This document shows positions 25,386-38,539 of a stretch of DNA of 64,000 bases, one piece after another (positions within the stretch are counted from its first letter, which is position 1; each line of letters begins with the position of its first letter). The notes under the pieces are model-generated. The model did no database searches, was not told the DNA's origin, and was given only the letters and a program-made list of their open reading frames with translations. The position numbers were made by a program, and so were the translations under genes. Source of the stretch: Lamellibrachia columna (Eukaryota; Annelida; Polychaeta; Sabellida; Siboglinidae). The stretch spans positions 13,443,934 through 13,507,933 of the forward strand of contig OY759264.1 of assembly GCA_963662155.1 (NCBI GenBank), in the 5' to 3' direction.

Positions 25386-25998
25386 TTTGATCTATATGCT
25401 GCCTTTGATACCATTGATCACAACATTATCATTAAACGTTTGGCATCAAACACAGCTCTGAACAGGTTTTCATCAACTCATAGACATTAAGGAGTGAAAA
25501 TAGCGAATTGCTTTTCAGTAGCACTATCCACTGCACGCGTTGTTTCCACAGTGTTATGTTCTTTTCACTTTCTGCACTACTCAGCCCAGTCATCTAAAGC
25601 CACTACATGGATCACCGCCTATATCCAGGCGATACACAGATCTACCTTTCTTTGGCCATCCCTTATACAATATGTTCCCTACACCAGCTCTCCGTGATAT
25701 CGTCCACTGGATTACTGACAGCACATTAACGTTTCTTATAACTGGAGTATAATTGACACACAAAAGCAGCCTGTTAAACTTGATTATTTTATCCCGAAAC
25801 ACAGTCCGCCGGTGTAATAGTTATCCTTGATAACAATTAAACTGTTAGACAATATATTTCCAAAAAGTGTAGTCGCTGCTTTTATCACATTCGTGAACTT
25901 CACCGTATTCGCCGGTATATGTATATTTATGCCGCAAAAATATGACAACTATTCTTGTTAGCAGTAGGCTTGACCATTGCAATTCACTTTCGTACGCT
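25386..25998 (+). mobile_element. L2/CR1-like RT fragment, internally deleted
   Basis: Starts with RT motif A in clean form, 'DLYAAFDTIDHNIIIKRLAS', at 25389-25450. It then jumps to a motif C equivalent 'HRLYPGDTQIYLSL' (YADDTQIYLSL expected; the catalytic Asp pair is altered) near 25613-25655. The post-RT 'TILVSSRLDHCNSL' is at 25942-25990. Frames are broken between these. The order and spacing fit a non-LTR palm with about 350 bp missing. Confidence 0.8.
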
Positions 25999-26004
25999 GA
26001 ACAC

Positions 26005-27430
26005 ACAAAATTATGTTGCTGAGATTCGTAGAACTATCAAACGACGACGCGATGCTGAAAAAAAACTAAACGCAGGAGAAGCATTATCGTGACATTCTCG
26101 GAGCATTTGACAGTTGCAAGTCGAATTATGCTCTCCATAATGCCTGGACGTTAGTGAAACAACTTTCGGGAAAGAAATAAAAAAGCATCTTCTTACAAGG
26201 GTCGTTTGGATGCTTGGAAAACTCACTTCAAACAACTGCTCACATCAGATAATACGAGAACATCCAATGATCCGGTTGATCCGATCTATGAGAACAACCC
26301 AAACATTGACACCGACATCTTCTCTCGAGCAGAAGTCAAAATTGCTATGAAACAAATGAAACTTGGCAAAGTCCCAGGACTAGATGGCATTCCCATTGAA
26401 GTGTGGCGACTACTCAAGTTAAAGTAAGATTTATTGAAGTTCTGCAACGAAACATGCTTAGGGAACAGACCATCGGAATGGGTGATCTCAGGTATCGTAC
26501 CAAAACCTAAGAAAGGAAACCTAACTCTTCATGAACACTATCGTGGAATAAGTCTACTACAGACTGCTACAAAGGTCTACAATCAACTCCTGCTTAATAT
26601 AATTCGCCCTGAGCTAGAAAAGATATTACGCCCAAACCAGAACGGATTTGACCCCTACTATCTGCATCTTCGAGGAAATGAGAAACCACCAGAAAGAAGC
26701 TGCCTTTATTTTCATCGAAGAAGGCCTTTAATTATGTTGATAGAAACAAACTGTTCCACATTTTCCATGCGTATGGCATCCCATAGAAGATATATCTCAA
26801 AGCCATAAAGACAATGTTTGTAAACACCTCAGCAGTTGCATTGACTCCCGAAGGGGGAACTACAAATTTCAACAATAGCACACGAGTTCTCCAAGGAGAC
26901 GCTCTCGCCCCATACCTGTTCATCATAATCTTGAACGACGTCCTAAGAAGTGCGATTGATGACAGAGGACTAACCCTAACCAGATGCAGAAGCACCAGAC
27001 ATCCAGCCTCCCATCGCCGATGACATCGCTCTGTTCGCTGATATCATAAAAGAAGCAGAACGTTTATTTCATAAAGTGGAATGTGCTTCCAAGTCAATTG
27101 AGCTATTTCTCAATCCGATCAAAATAAAGTATATGCCTGGATGGCCCCAACACAGAAATGCTGCAGAAAACTCAAAACGTGTCATGGCGCCACCACATGA
27201 CCAACCAAGAACTGTACGGCTCCCTCCCACGGATCACCGCCATCGTGAGCCAACGGCGTCTTCGTCTGGCAAGTCATGTGATGCGTCATGACGAATTAGT
27301 CAACAGAGTCCTACTCTGGAAGCCCGATGGCCCTCGAAGAAGAAGTCGACCAACAACAACTCTGCAAAACATCCTAGAGAAAGACACGAACCTCAGCGGA
27401 ACAAATATACTAATTGCAATGAAGAACTGA
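26005..27430 (+). mobile_element. Third non-LTR RT family, decayed copy
   Basis: The pre-RT region reads 'NYVAEIRRTIKRRRDAEKKL'. The frame at 26206-26427 contains 'MKQMKLGKVPGLDGIPIEVW' (RT motif 0/1). The next frame has 'GISLLQTATKVYNQLLLNII' (motif 2). At 26814-27023 there is 'RVLQGDALAPYLFIIILNDV' (motif B). Near 27020 is 'IADDIALFADIIKEAERL', motif C with the YAD-D box altered to IADD. The C-terminus has 'RITAIVSQRRLRLASHVMRH' and ends at 27430. Stops and frameshifts separate the blocks. It differs from families A and B in all motifs. Confidence 0.85.
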
Positions 27431-27912
27431 AACCACTAGGAAGAAATCATCATGTCACCACATCAAGTGGATGACATAAGTAAAAATAAATCCATGTGGA
27501 TGTGGAGGTCTCACCCTTGGGGAAATTTTAAAAAGTGAGAAAATCCAAATGTTCGCAACCACATAAGATACAAACATGAATGAAATTAATGTATTTTTAC
27601 ATGTATTCAGATATGGGGAATTCGATGCAACCATCATTGTTTTGTAAAAATGTAAAGAAAGCAAGATGGCGACCATAGTATTTGCTAAAAATAGTTGTTG
27701 ATGATGCGAAAGACGATTCTTTCTCAAGTTCGGCAAACATATAAAATCACGATTAAATTAACTGCCCTTATTCGGATGTAGAAAATTATATAAGATCATA
27801 GTTTCTTGGAAAATAATAAAGATGGAACAATATTTGGCCACATTATTATGTGAAGTATATGAAAACGGGCCGTATCACACAAACATACGTAACTACACTT
27901 CAGACATTGGTA
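27431..27912. other. Unassigned spacer
   Basis: A 93-residue minus-strand frame (27455-27736) has no family signature. Contains an 'aagatggcgacc' motif at 27662. Nothing else supported. Confidence 0.35.
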
Positions 27913-27962
27913 TTACTTACTTACTTACTTACTTACTTACTTGCTGACTTACTTACTTGCTG

Positions 27963-27998
<36 letters not shown>

Positions 27999-28002
27999 GC
28001 TG

Positions 28003-28074
<72 letters not shown>

Positions 28075-28087
28075 GCTGACTTACTTA
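27913..28087. repeat. (TTAC)n tetranucleotide array with TTGCTGAC interruptions
   Basis: Runs of TTAC broken four times by 'ttgctgac'. Abuts the TAA-rich 3' end of the L2-like element. Confidence 0.95.
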
Positions 28088-28760
28088 TAATAATAATAAT
28101 AATAAAACTTTATTTTGACACCTTCAAATCCGGGGCTACTGCCCCGTTCACGGGTGTGTACAGGCATCAGTTCACACGACACAAACTTGTAATACATACG
28201 CTGTATAAAATGTTAAAAACTATGCAGAATGTTCGCGTGTGTAAAATTATTTTAAGAAAAAGTATACTGATTACATGGCATTTGTATATAAAAGATAAAT
28301 CTCAAATAGGAAATAAAACGCTAATATCATCAATAATACACAACATAAATAGGATTGATAATATATAATTAGATAATTAAAAATGCAGTATCAAAGCGGT
28401 AAAACCCATTAAGTGAAAAAAAGAAATGTCTTTAGTAGCTTCTTGAATTGCGGGTGGTTGCCGTTTCCACGTATGTTGGCAGGCAGTTTATTCCACAGCG
28501 TGGGGCCAGCGCAGGCCAATGGTCGGCGGCCGAAACGTTCTAGGTTGACTCGTGGCACGTCGAGAAGTAGCCCGCCGGCAGAGCGCAGGCAGCGTCGTGG
28601 TGCGTACTGGTGCAGCAGTGGGGCAAGGTACTCTGGTGTGCCTCCGTAGAGTGCCTTGTGCACAAGGACGAGTATCTTATACTCAATCCTTCTCTTAATT
28701 GGCAGCCAGTGAAGTTGACGGAGTATTGTCGTCATGGACTGGCGATCGCCCCGTCGAATC
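28088..28760 (-). mobile_element. L2-like retrotransposon 3' end (RT C-terminus and 3' UTR)
   Basis: The minus-strand frame 28409-28768 includes 'LRQLHWLPIKRRIEYKILVL', 'PRRCLRSAGGLLLDVPRVNL', 'GPTLWNKLPANIR' and a TAA-type end. That is the canonical post-RT C-terminal domain of L2-like LINEs. The 3' UTR ends in 'ggtgtcaaaataaagtttta' plus (TTA)n. The same 'ttttgacacc' end occurs at 49680. The 5' side is cut at 28760 by the tail of the CR1-like copy, with the frame running a few codons into it. Confidence 0.9.
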
Positions 28761-31700
28761 TTTAACAAGATTTAACAAGATTTGCCATCCAAGCCAAAGG
28801 CCCAGATGGCACGTGGACAAGGAAGCCATTGGCTTATCGAGAGTCCAACAATGTTCATCTACTTATAACCCGCCCTCCTGAGATATGTGTCAACCTTGTT
28901 TTTAAACATATTCACGCTGCTAGCAGTTACACAATCTGTAGACAATTTGTTCCATTCATTTATTGTCCTCTGTGAGAACGAGTGCTTCCTGATATCCAAT
29001 CTACATCGATCCTTTACTAATTTTACCTCATGTCCTCTAGTTCTGCTATCCTTCTTGAGTGAGAAAAACATATTTCTATCAATATTTTCATACCCATTCA
29101 ATATCTTAAAAACTTCAATCTGATCTCCTCTTAACCTCCTTGTCTCTAGAGATGTTAAACCACATTCTTTCAGGCGTTCTTCATAACTAAGGTCTCTAAG
29201 TTCTGGAATCATTTTAGTTGCTCTCCTTTGTGTGCGTTCAAGCGTATCTATATCCTTCTTACGATATGGTCTCCATGCTTGTATACAGTATTCTAAATGA
29301 GGTCTAACTATTGCTTTATAAAGAGGTATAATTAACTTTTTCCCTTGTATGTTATGTTTCTTCTAATCAATCCAAGAATTTGATTACCCTTTGAGGCTGC
29401 AATACCACACTGCTCTGAAACTTTCATATCAGCGCTTATTGTAACTCCTAAGTCCTTTTTTTTACAGTAGTACCCAGAACATTATCTCCCATTTTATAGT
29501 TTACATTCAAGTTCCCATGTCCTGTATGTAGGCATTTACATTTCCCAAAATTGAACAGCATCTGCCATTTCTCAGACCATTTCACTAATCTGTCTAGATC
29601 GTTTTGTAAATGTTGTTTATCACCATCAGTATTAACCTTTCTAAACAGTTTTGTGTCATCCGCACATTTCAGTACGTTACTTGTTATACTGTCGTCCAAG
29701 TCATTGATATATATTAAGAATAATATAGGTCCTAATACTGATCCTTGAGGTACCCACTCAAAACCGATATCCAATTTGAAACTTCTCCATCTAATACAAC
29801 TCGTTGTCTTCTGTCAGTCAGCCATTCTTCTATCCAGTCAGTTATGCTATCCCCGATACCATGGGCTTTTAATTTAAGTAGTAATCTTTGATGTGGCACT
29901 TTGTCAAAAGCTTTCTGAAAATGTAAGTAGATAATATCTACTGGCGATCCCACGTCTATCCACTTAGTGATTTCTTCCAAAAAAACATAACATATTTGTT
30001 AAACATGACCTCGCTTTAAGGAATCCATGTTGAGATGAATTTAATAATTTATGCTTAACGAGGAAATCCACCATATGGTCTTTAATTAACCTTTGTAATA
30101 ATTTACAAATCACTGACGTTAAACTCACTGGTCTGTAATTTTCTGACTTATTTCTCGAACCCTTTTTAAATAATGGTATGATGTTTGCTTCTTTCCATTC
30201 CAACGGAACAACTCCCTCTTTTAATGACAAGTTGAATACTCTTGCAAGTGGTATACTGATTTGTTCTACTGTTTCCATTAGTAATTTTGGAGGAATCCCA
30301 TCCATTCCCGGTGATTTGTTATCCTTCATTGCCTTTATTTTCTTAGCTACCAATTCTGGAGTTACAACTAACGGACCTAAATAGTCAGATTTAGCCTACT
30401 GAAATTTAGCATCAGCAACTGGTAATGAACTAATATCTTCTTTGGTAAACACTGAACTGAAGTAACCATTTAGGTCTTCCGCCATTAAAAACCCATGTGA
30501 TACTATATTTCCAGCACTGTCTTCTAGAGGTCCAACCTTGTCTTGTACGTTTTGTTTACTCCTGACATATGCATAAAAACTCTTGCTGTCATGTTTTATG
30601 TTACATGCTAGTTTTTGCTCATAGCTTCTTTTAGATTGTCTGATTTCAGTTGTAGCTGCATTAAGTGCCTCTTTGTAATTTGCATAGTCTTCTTCCTTTC
30701 TGCTACGCCTATAAACCCTCCACATAGTTTGTTTTAACACTATTTTTCTAATAGCCTTTTTTTGACAAGGGTTTCTTTCTACACCGTTTTCCTTGTTTTT
30801 GGAAGGGAATTAATTTATCGATTATACTCTCAATTTCATATTTTAGAATATCCCAACATTCAATTGCGGTCTTATTCATCAGCATGTTATTCCAATCTAG
30901 CTTTGCTAAGTATTTTCTCATATCTTTGTAGTTACCTTTGTGGAAGTTTCTCTTGTACGCTTTCTTATTTTTACTTTCTGATTTTACATTGATGTCAAAA
31001 TGTATTTGATTATGGTCACTGTTACCCAATAGTTCAAATATTTTTACATTGTCCACTAATTCTTTTTGTGATGACAAAACTATATCTAATACATTTTCTC
31101 CCCTGGTTGGTTCTAGCACGTGCTGATTAAGAAAGCTATCCTGGATTAAAAATAGAAATTGTTGGTCCTCAATCCCTGTGCTCTCTAGAGAATTCCATTG
31201 TATGTGTCCATGGTTAAAATCTCCCATTATGATACAATCCCCTTTACTAACTTCCTTTATAGCGTTTTTTTATTTTTGTGTTGTCCTCTTCGTTTATGTT
31301 TGGACTTCGGTAAACTAATCCAACAGTTAATTTTTAATTTCCTGAAACAATTTTGCACCAAACAGCTTTATCGCAATCTGCTTCCCTTTCTAGTTTTATT
31401 TCATAAGCCTGAATAGATTCTTTAACATATAAAATAACTCCCCCTCCCCTTCTTCCTATTCGATCTTTCCTAAACATTACGTATCCTGTCAGTCCTAATT
31501 CAGCATCTGATATATCTGTGTTGGCCCATGATTCAGTTATACCAATTATGTGAGGGTCAATATCTTCTACCATAATGTTTAACTCGCTTTTCTTATTTAC
31601 TATGCTCCTTGCATTTAAACATACGCATCTATAACCTTTTTCAGAGATGTTTTTCGGATGATTTAATATTGGTTTATCTGTGCTAGTGGCCTCTTGTTCT

Positions 31701-32130
31701 GCTTGAGACACCTCTAGGTAACCCCCTGCACTTCTAGTTGAAACAATGTTTACTTCCAAAAATATTTGTCATTGTACCCATGTCACTATCTACTGCTGCT
31801 GAAAGTTTTTCCGCGAATACTGTCGCCCCCTTTCCATTTAGATGAAGCCCATCCTTCATGTACATATCAGCCCTGCCAACAAAACTTCCCCATAAATCCA
31901 CAAATCCAACTTCCTCTTCCCTACATAGCTTCTGGACTAACATGTTAATTGCCATCCCCCGACAATTTCGATATTTGTGACCCCAGAATTTAAGTGCAAC
32001 TTTCTTGCCAATACCAAAGCAGGAACCACAGAATCACCGCCGAAAGCCGGATTCTCAGAACTTCGGCTAACATTTTGCATACGAGTGATAGCATCATAAT
32101 TGATTTGAACGAGATGAAAAATAGTGACCA
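28761..32130 (-). mobile_element. CR1-like family A, longest copy (esterase, endonuclease, RT)
   Basis: Blocks on the minus strand, 5' to 3'. At 31734-31955 is an SGNH-esterase-like end ('MYMKDGLHLNGKGATVFAEK', Asp-x-x-His catalytic block), known as an ORF1/esterase domain in CR1 elements. The AP endonuclease follows at 31334-31759 ('CVCLNARSIVNKKSELNIMV', 'GITESW') and 30748-31227 ('MGDFNHGHIQW', 'GNSDHNQIHF'). A linker is at 30396-30740. The RT is at 29448-30353 ('NKSPGMDGIPPKLL', 'QKAFDKVPHQRLLL', 'CADDTKLF') and the post-RT domain at 28859-29340. Frames are broken mainly by one-base slips, for example near 29340, 29462 and 29757. The 3' end has two tttaacaagat-type units next to the tail. 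RT motif C reads CADD. The 5' limit is uncertain. Confidence 0.92.
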
Positions 32131-33000
32131 ACTATCTACCTAAACTTACCACAACGTAGAAATGACGGTGATAATAAAGGAAAAAGACCAAAACAGAAAA
32201 AACTGCACGTGATCGATTGGAGATCCACTCGACCCCAAGCAACATTAACATGAGCTAGTGAACATTGCCATTAGATATGTTGTGGCTCAATCCGTGGTCA
32301 ATGTCAACACGGTAGTACTACTAGGCCAAATATGGAGTATATTGAACCGAGTTAGCCTAAAATGTCATGATACAACACCGAAACATGTGACCACATGTCT
32401 TAGACGTTCAGGCTCATGACTTCAAACATTACTGTGGAATCCTACTATGGTATTAACACTAAACCTTTTGAGGTATGGTTAATACACACTCAATATATTG
32501 GGCAACACATGCACACATTTTCGCATGTAAAGAAGGACGCCACACACTCCTTGGTAGCATGATATGGTTAGTCCTTTCAAGTGCTTCAACGAATGAAGTA
32601 CGTTAAATGTGGTCGTTCAAGGTTGCTAGAAGAAAGGCTAGCGAACCAAACCTCCATTCACTGGCTCCAACCAGTGAAACCTTCCAAGAAAATGTGGCCA
32701 AGGCCCAGCTTCTAGTATAGCAATTTGGCTACGTTCCTTTAAGTAAAACCCGCCAATGGCAGAACCAAATACTTACGGTTGATCGCAGGAAGACAGGTCC
32801 AATGCAGAACAATTACTTTCCATAATGACATCTTGTTAGCCCCCACATAGTTGCTCAAGCTGATAAATTGTTCACATCAATGTCATATATCTTGCAACAT
32901 GCGTAAATAAATTCAGCGTGATGAAAATTAGGAGAACTGATGTTTGTAAACTTTAAAAACCGTATTTGAGTAAGACTTGCTTATCTAATAAATAAATAAA
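32131..33000. other. Unassigned spacer
   Basis: May include the 5' region of the CR1-like element, but I see no ORF1 homology, tandem repeat or gene. Confidence 0.35.
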
Positions 33001-33225
<225 letters not shown>

Positions 33226-33295
33226 TAATGTAGAATAGTGAATTGTCAGAAAGAGTGGAATATTGATTAGAACAAGTATTACTATTACACATACT

Positions 33296-34099
33296 GTGTT
33301 GTTCCCTATAGTAGCGCACTACCTAACAGACGTACACCCCCCCCCCCTTTTTCAGAAGTGAAACCATGCGCAAAAATAGATTTTCAGGAGTGAAGGCACG
33401 CAAAAAGAAAATGACAGCAGCACTGCTGCGGCTTCCGTCACCTTGCGGACTCTTTAGAAATAATTCATGGTGTGTGCTTTTAGTCGCAACGTGGCAGCAC
33501 ATTGTTATCACTACTGGCGGCTTTCTCCAGTTTCGCCAGATGTCTGTGGAAGTACTAGGACTAGCTTTTATTTATTTTATCGCTCATTCGCCGTCAGCAT
33601 AGCGTGCGAGTTTGAATTGTCTATTTAATGGTGATCAAAGAATCGAGTGGTGGCCGACTAACGTCGTTTGTCTGGAATTACAAAAACCGCGACCGAACGT
33701 GCTTTTTCAGTGTTTGGCTCATGCGTGTGTGTAGTGTGTCGATTGCTCAGTGGAAAACAAACAACGCAACACTTCATTGTAGGCTTCCATTAAGTTTATT
33801 TAGCACCATCAAAACAATTCGAAGCACAAGTAGATTGGACAAAATGCAACACGCAAGACAAGCGCTAGTTATGAAATAGATCGGTGATCAATGACATGGT
33901 TCCCAAGTCATTCCCTAGAAGCGCCCCGCATTCTTCACATAGTTCACAGTGGCGCCACACTGCGGATTGGCTACCAGTCTCAGTTAGAGGCTGATTTCAC
34001 CCCTAGCGGCATATCATGATTTGAGCCAAGTTTGAGAACTAATAGACGCGCACCCAAACCTTCACACTCGCGCACTGCGCGTCTATAGGGAACAACACG
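33296..34099. mobile_element. Non-autonomous DNA transposon with terminal inverted repeats
   Basis: Ends 33296-33311 and 34083-34098 are reverse complements of gtgttgttccctatag. The right end has a further internal hairpin ('atagacgcgca' at 34042 and 'tgcgcgtctat' at 34076). Length is about 800 bp with no transposase frame; the longest frames (33366-33602, 33628-33879) are unrecognised. I could not identify a target-site duplication, so the superfamily is open. Confidence 0.65.
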
Positions 34100-34134
34100 G
34101 TACATTGTACATAAACTTATTATAGACATATGTT

Positions 34135-34442
34135 GAGAAACATTGTTTGTAAACATTTAGCCAGCGGTAGCTCAAATTCAGCGAGTGATAAAGGGGTTTG
34201 TTTACAATTCGTGGATTAAGTCCTTAGAGTAACTTAGTCCCAGAAACGTGGTCTTGGTACAGTCTGACGTTTTTTATTTTGGTGTTGTAATATGCTGTGA
34301 TCATTTCAACATAACAACACGCCATTGTAGGGGTCACGGCACAAACACCTGCTATTTATTGATTGGCTAATAAAATAAAATGCCCTCCGTCATTAGTACA
34401 CTGATGATCGCTAGGGGTCACCATATAATTCAAAATGTCACA
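34135..34442 (-). mobile_element. Probable 3' LTR of a Ty3/gypsy element
   Basis: On the minus strand a polypurine tract (AAAAGGGAGA, plus-strand 34443-34452) is followed by 'TGTGACATTTTGAATTATAT', the expected PPT-LTR junction downstream of an integrase end. About 92 bp of it recur in opposite orientation at 35839-35933. The far end near 34135 ('tttctcaaca') is a guess. Confidence 0.6.
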
Positions 34443-34622
34443 TCTCCCTTTTATTAAAACATAAGATAAACTGCAAAACTAAGTATAGACTAGGCCTACT
34501 ATTCAAGATAGCCTTTTAAATGCCAAAGTCAAATATGGGTATAAAGGCAAGACAAACTTATCATATGTAACTACTGTAACATGTTGAAGTCCAAATTCTT
34601 ATCAGTAACATTGTTCAAGAAT

Positions 34623-35647
34623 TTACTTAACACCTATCTCAAAGTCCTGCTGCCACCGTGGCTTTGACTTCAAGCGGGAGCCTGGCCTCGGCTGGTTTGG
34701 AGAATGAGAAAGTTCGCTTACTAGCCCGCGACGAGTGGTTGGGGTACCTGCCTCGGCAGCTAGTGGTGATTGTACGATAGCAGGACTGTCCGTTGGACTG
34801 TCGACCGCTCGTCGAGGTTCGGCCGTGCTTAGATCATCATTACGGTCGTCACGCTCCATCGACTCCGGAGGCATGACGTGTGTGACCTCTCTCGACTTGT
34901 TGAGAACACTCTCAATTCGCCGGTAGCTGCCGCCATCCTCAGTGGTGACGACGTACGACCTCGGGGTGTCGCACACTCCAGTGACGATGGCGCGGTCCCA
35001 CGTGTTGTGTAGACGCACGCGTACATTGTCTCCAATTCGATGTGATGCGCGTGTCGTCGTGCCCCGGTCGTAGAAGTGCTTTTGACACGTTTGTCGTCGT
35101 CTCAGGGTTGGTCTGCCATCGGTAACCACGGCTGGTTTCAGCGTGTTCGAAGTACTCGGCATTTTGTCTCTCAGTTGCCGAATCATTAACAGTTGAGCAG
35201 GCGAGTACGGCGTTCCTGTGATTGGAGTTGAGGGATCATCGGTTGTTTATTGTTCTGCCTCCTGAATGTTGCACAAGTAGCACACTGGGCTACTGTTTCC
35301 TCGATGTCAGCAGACATGTTGGACCAGTACATGATCTCACGAGCCCTAGCGTGACACTTTTCTATGCCCAGGTGACCTTCGCGTAACCTTGACAACATCT
35401 CGCCTCTCATTGCGTTGGGCACTACGAATTTCTCATCCGCGAAAAGCAAATCATCCTCACAGTGGATCTCATCTCGGATTCCCCAATATGCATGTAGTTG
35501 TGGAGACGCGTTGTCTTTGTATTTCGGCCAGCCATGTGTGACGTATCGCCTGATCTGGTTCTGCACGTCATCGATCAGTGACGCATCCTTCAGTGCTTGA
35601 AGCTTCTGTGGCGTAGCAGGGAAGTACTTAGAGACGGAGTGGTACAA
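34623..35647 (-). mobile_element. Ty3/gypsy Pol remnant: integrase with catalytic core deleted
   Basis: The minus frame 35186-35647 carries the HHCC zinc-binding domain: 'LREGHLGIEKCHARAREIMY' (two His) then 'CATC' with flanks typical of gypsy integrases. Immediately after 'MIPQLQSQE' (about 35225) the sequence shifts frame and jumps to 'GTPYSPAQLLMIRQLRDK', which lies downstream of the DDE core in complete integrases. The C-terminal frame 34623-35186 has 'DRGTTTRASHRIGDNVRVRL' and 'CDTPRSYVVTTEDGGSYRR'. The entire D,D-35-E core, normally about 150 residues, is therefore missing. No RT, protease or gag is present. The element is dead. Confidence 0.88.
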
Positions 35648-35757
35648 TATGTTCGACTACTCCGCCTCCAAGTGTTTTGAGAACGACAGAGCTGCAGTTC
35701 AGGTTTGGCTTTTCTCGGATGTGCTTCCATGTTGTCATTGGCATCGTATTTGTCTCT

Positions 35758-35759
35758 GC

Positions 35760-35811
<52 letters not shown>

Positions 35812-35958
35812 AATGTAAAAGATAATTTGATACGCCTATGACATATTGAATTATACGGTGAGCTCTAGCGATCATCAGTGTACTAATGACGGAGGTCATT
35901 TTTATTTTATTAGCCAATCAATAAATAGCAGCTGCGGAACCAAGCATGAAGCGCGCAA

Positions 35959-36009
<51 letters not shown>
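35758..36009. repeat. Inverted LTR piece between two (TA)n tracts
   Basis: TA tracts at 35758-35808 and 35960-36009. Between them, 35839-35933 is the reverse complement of 34349-34440 (LTR start), from 'tgacatattgaattatac' to 'caatcaataaatagcag'. About 8 differences in 92 bp. Confidence 0.85.
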
Positions 36010-36012
<3 letters not shown>

Positions 36013-36254
36013 GAGATAAAGTGCCACATTTATATAAATTACATATATAAGGTAATACCTGACATAGTTGTAGTAAACGGTTTGGGTAAAAGGAACTAAC
36101 AGCAGGATTTTACCGTAAGTTGGTATATATATATTGTCTTGTTTACAAAGTGTTCTCTGTATTCGCTAGGTGGCAAGCTCTTGGGTTCATGCGAGCTTAG
36201 TAGATACAACATAATTAGCAAGTACATTATTGTAAAAAGAGTGTTCAACTTTCA

Positions 36255-36615
36255 TTAAAAGAGCGAGTGGCTCGTATTGGATGGAAAGAAGCAAACACCA
36301 TACCATTGTTTTAAAACGGTTCGAGAAATAAGTCAGACAACTACAGACCAATTAGTTTAACATCATATATTGGTAAATTATTAGAAATGTTAATTAAAGA
36401 CCATGTGGTGGACTTCCTTGTTGTTCCTTGCCATAATCAAATGGACCACTGGTAGGAGAAAGCGTGTTGGGTAGATGGGTAGGTTTCAAACAGGAAATCA
36501 GTTTTGTGTGGGGTGCCTCAAGTATCGGGATTACAACTTTTATTATTCTTAATATATATCAATGACTTGGACGATAATATGATAAGCAACGTACTGAAAT
36601 TGGCGGATGATTTCT
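36255..36615 (+). mobile_element. CR1-like family A RT fragment, heavily decayed
   Basis: Nucleotide and broken-frame similarity to the RT of family A: 'ggatggaaagaagcaaacac' (EWKEANT), 'aactacagaccaattag' (NYRPIS), 'ggggtgcctcaagtatc' (GVPQGS) and 'atatatcaatgacttggacg' (YINDLD), then 'ttggcggatgatt' (LADD). Contains an internal deletion and stops. Confidence 0.75.
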
Positions 36616-37751
<1,136 letters not shown>

Positions 37752-37754
<3 letters not shown>

Positions 37755-38539
37755 ATGTGTGTCAAATGCCCGTTTTATTCAATTCCAAACCGTAAAAATC
37801 AACAGTAAAAACGACTCAAATATGTATGTACTTGCTAATGTGAATGTAAACAAATGAAAATCGTTGTAGGTCTACGTTCCCTTTAACATTGTAGGTGTTG
37901 ATGTTGACCTGACTTCCTGGATGCTGTCAGCCAAACTGACGCAGTTCTAGCTAATGCCACCAACGCCCTTTTCTATTTCAGTGCTAAAGCAAATAAACCC
38001 TGTGGATGCAGCTGTTGGTAGCTAAAGACGCAGTGACGCTAATCTGGTAAACGTCGTTACAAATCACCGGAAAGATCGCAACGTGTCACCACGTTAATAG
38101 ACGGTATAATTAAGTAAGTAAACCACATTACCTGGAAGCAGTACACAGCCTTCTGTACAGATGTGAACACTTCCCTATCACACTAATCTTGCTCCAACAG
38201 CAATGTCGCCTGTTTAACCACCGTTGCCAGTCTATCGATGGCTACAGTCTACACATGCTAATAAGACATAAAAAAGACATCACTTCCTGTTGAACCACCC
38301 GGTTACCTGGGCAATTTGACTCTTATATGCGAGACAAATACATTTGTCAGTCGGCCGAAGCAGGTGGGCTCTTTGATTAAATATTGCGCACGCCTCGCTG
38401 TGCATCATTTATATATGTGCATTTCTACATGATGGCTATGTTTGCAGATACACCGGCCATAGTGTAGAGTTGACAATTATGAAAATGCCTATTACAATCA
38501 CCAAGTGGGATCTGCATTCCAATATTCCTAACTGCAATT
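37752..38539. other. Unassigned spacer
   Basis: No gene or repeat supported. Confidence 0.35.

Noticed and set aside
27455..27736. 93-residue minus-strand frame
   Set aside because: AT-rich, no recognisable family.
34623..35186. Host gene for a Ser/Pro-rich protein
   Set aside because: Its N-terminal half matches the post-core region of gypsy integrases and it follows an HHCC domain.
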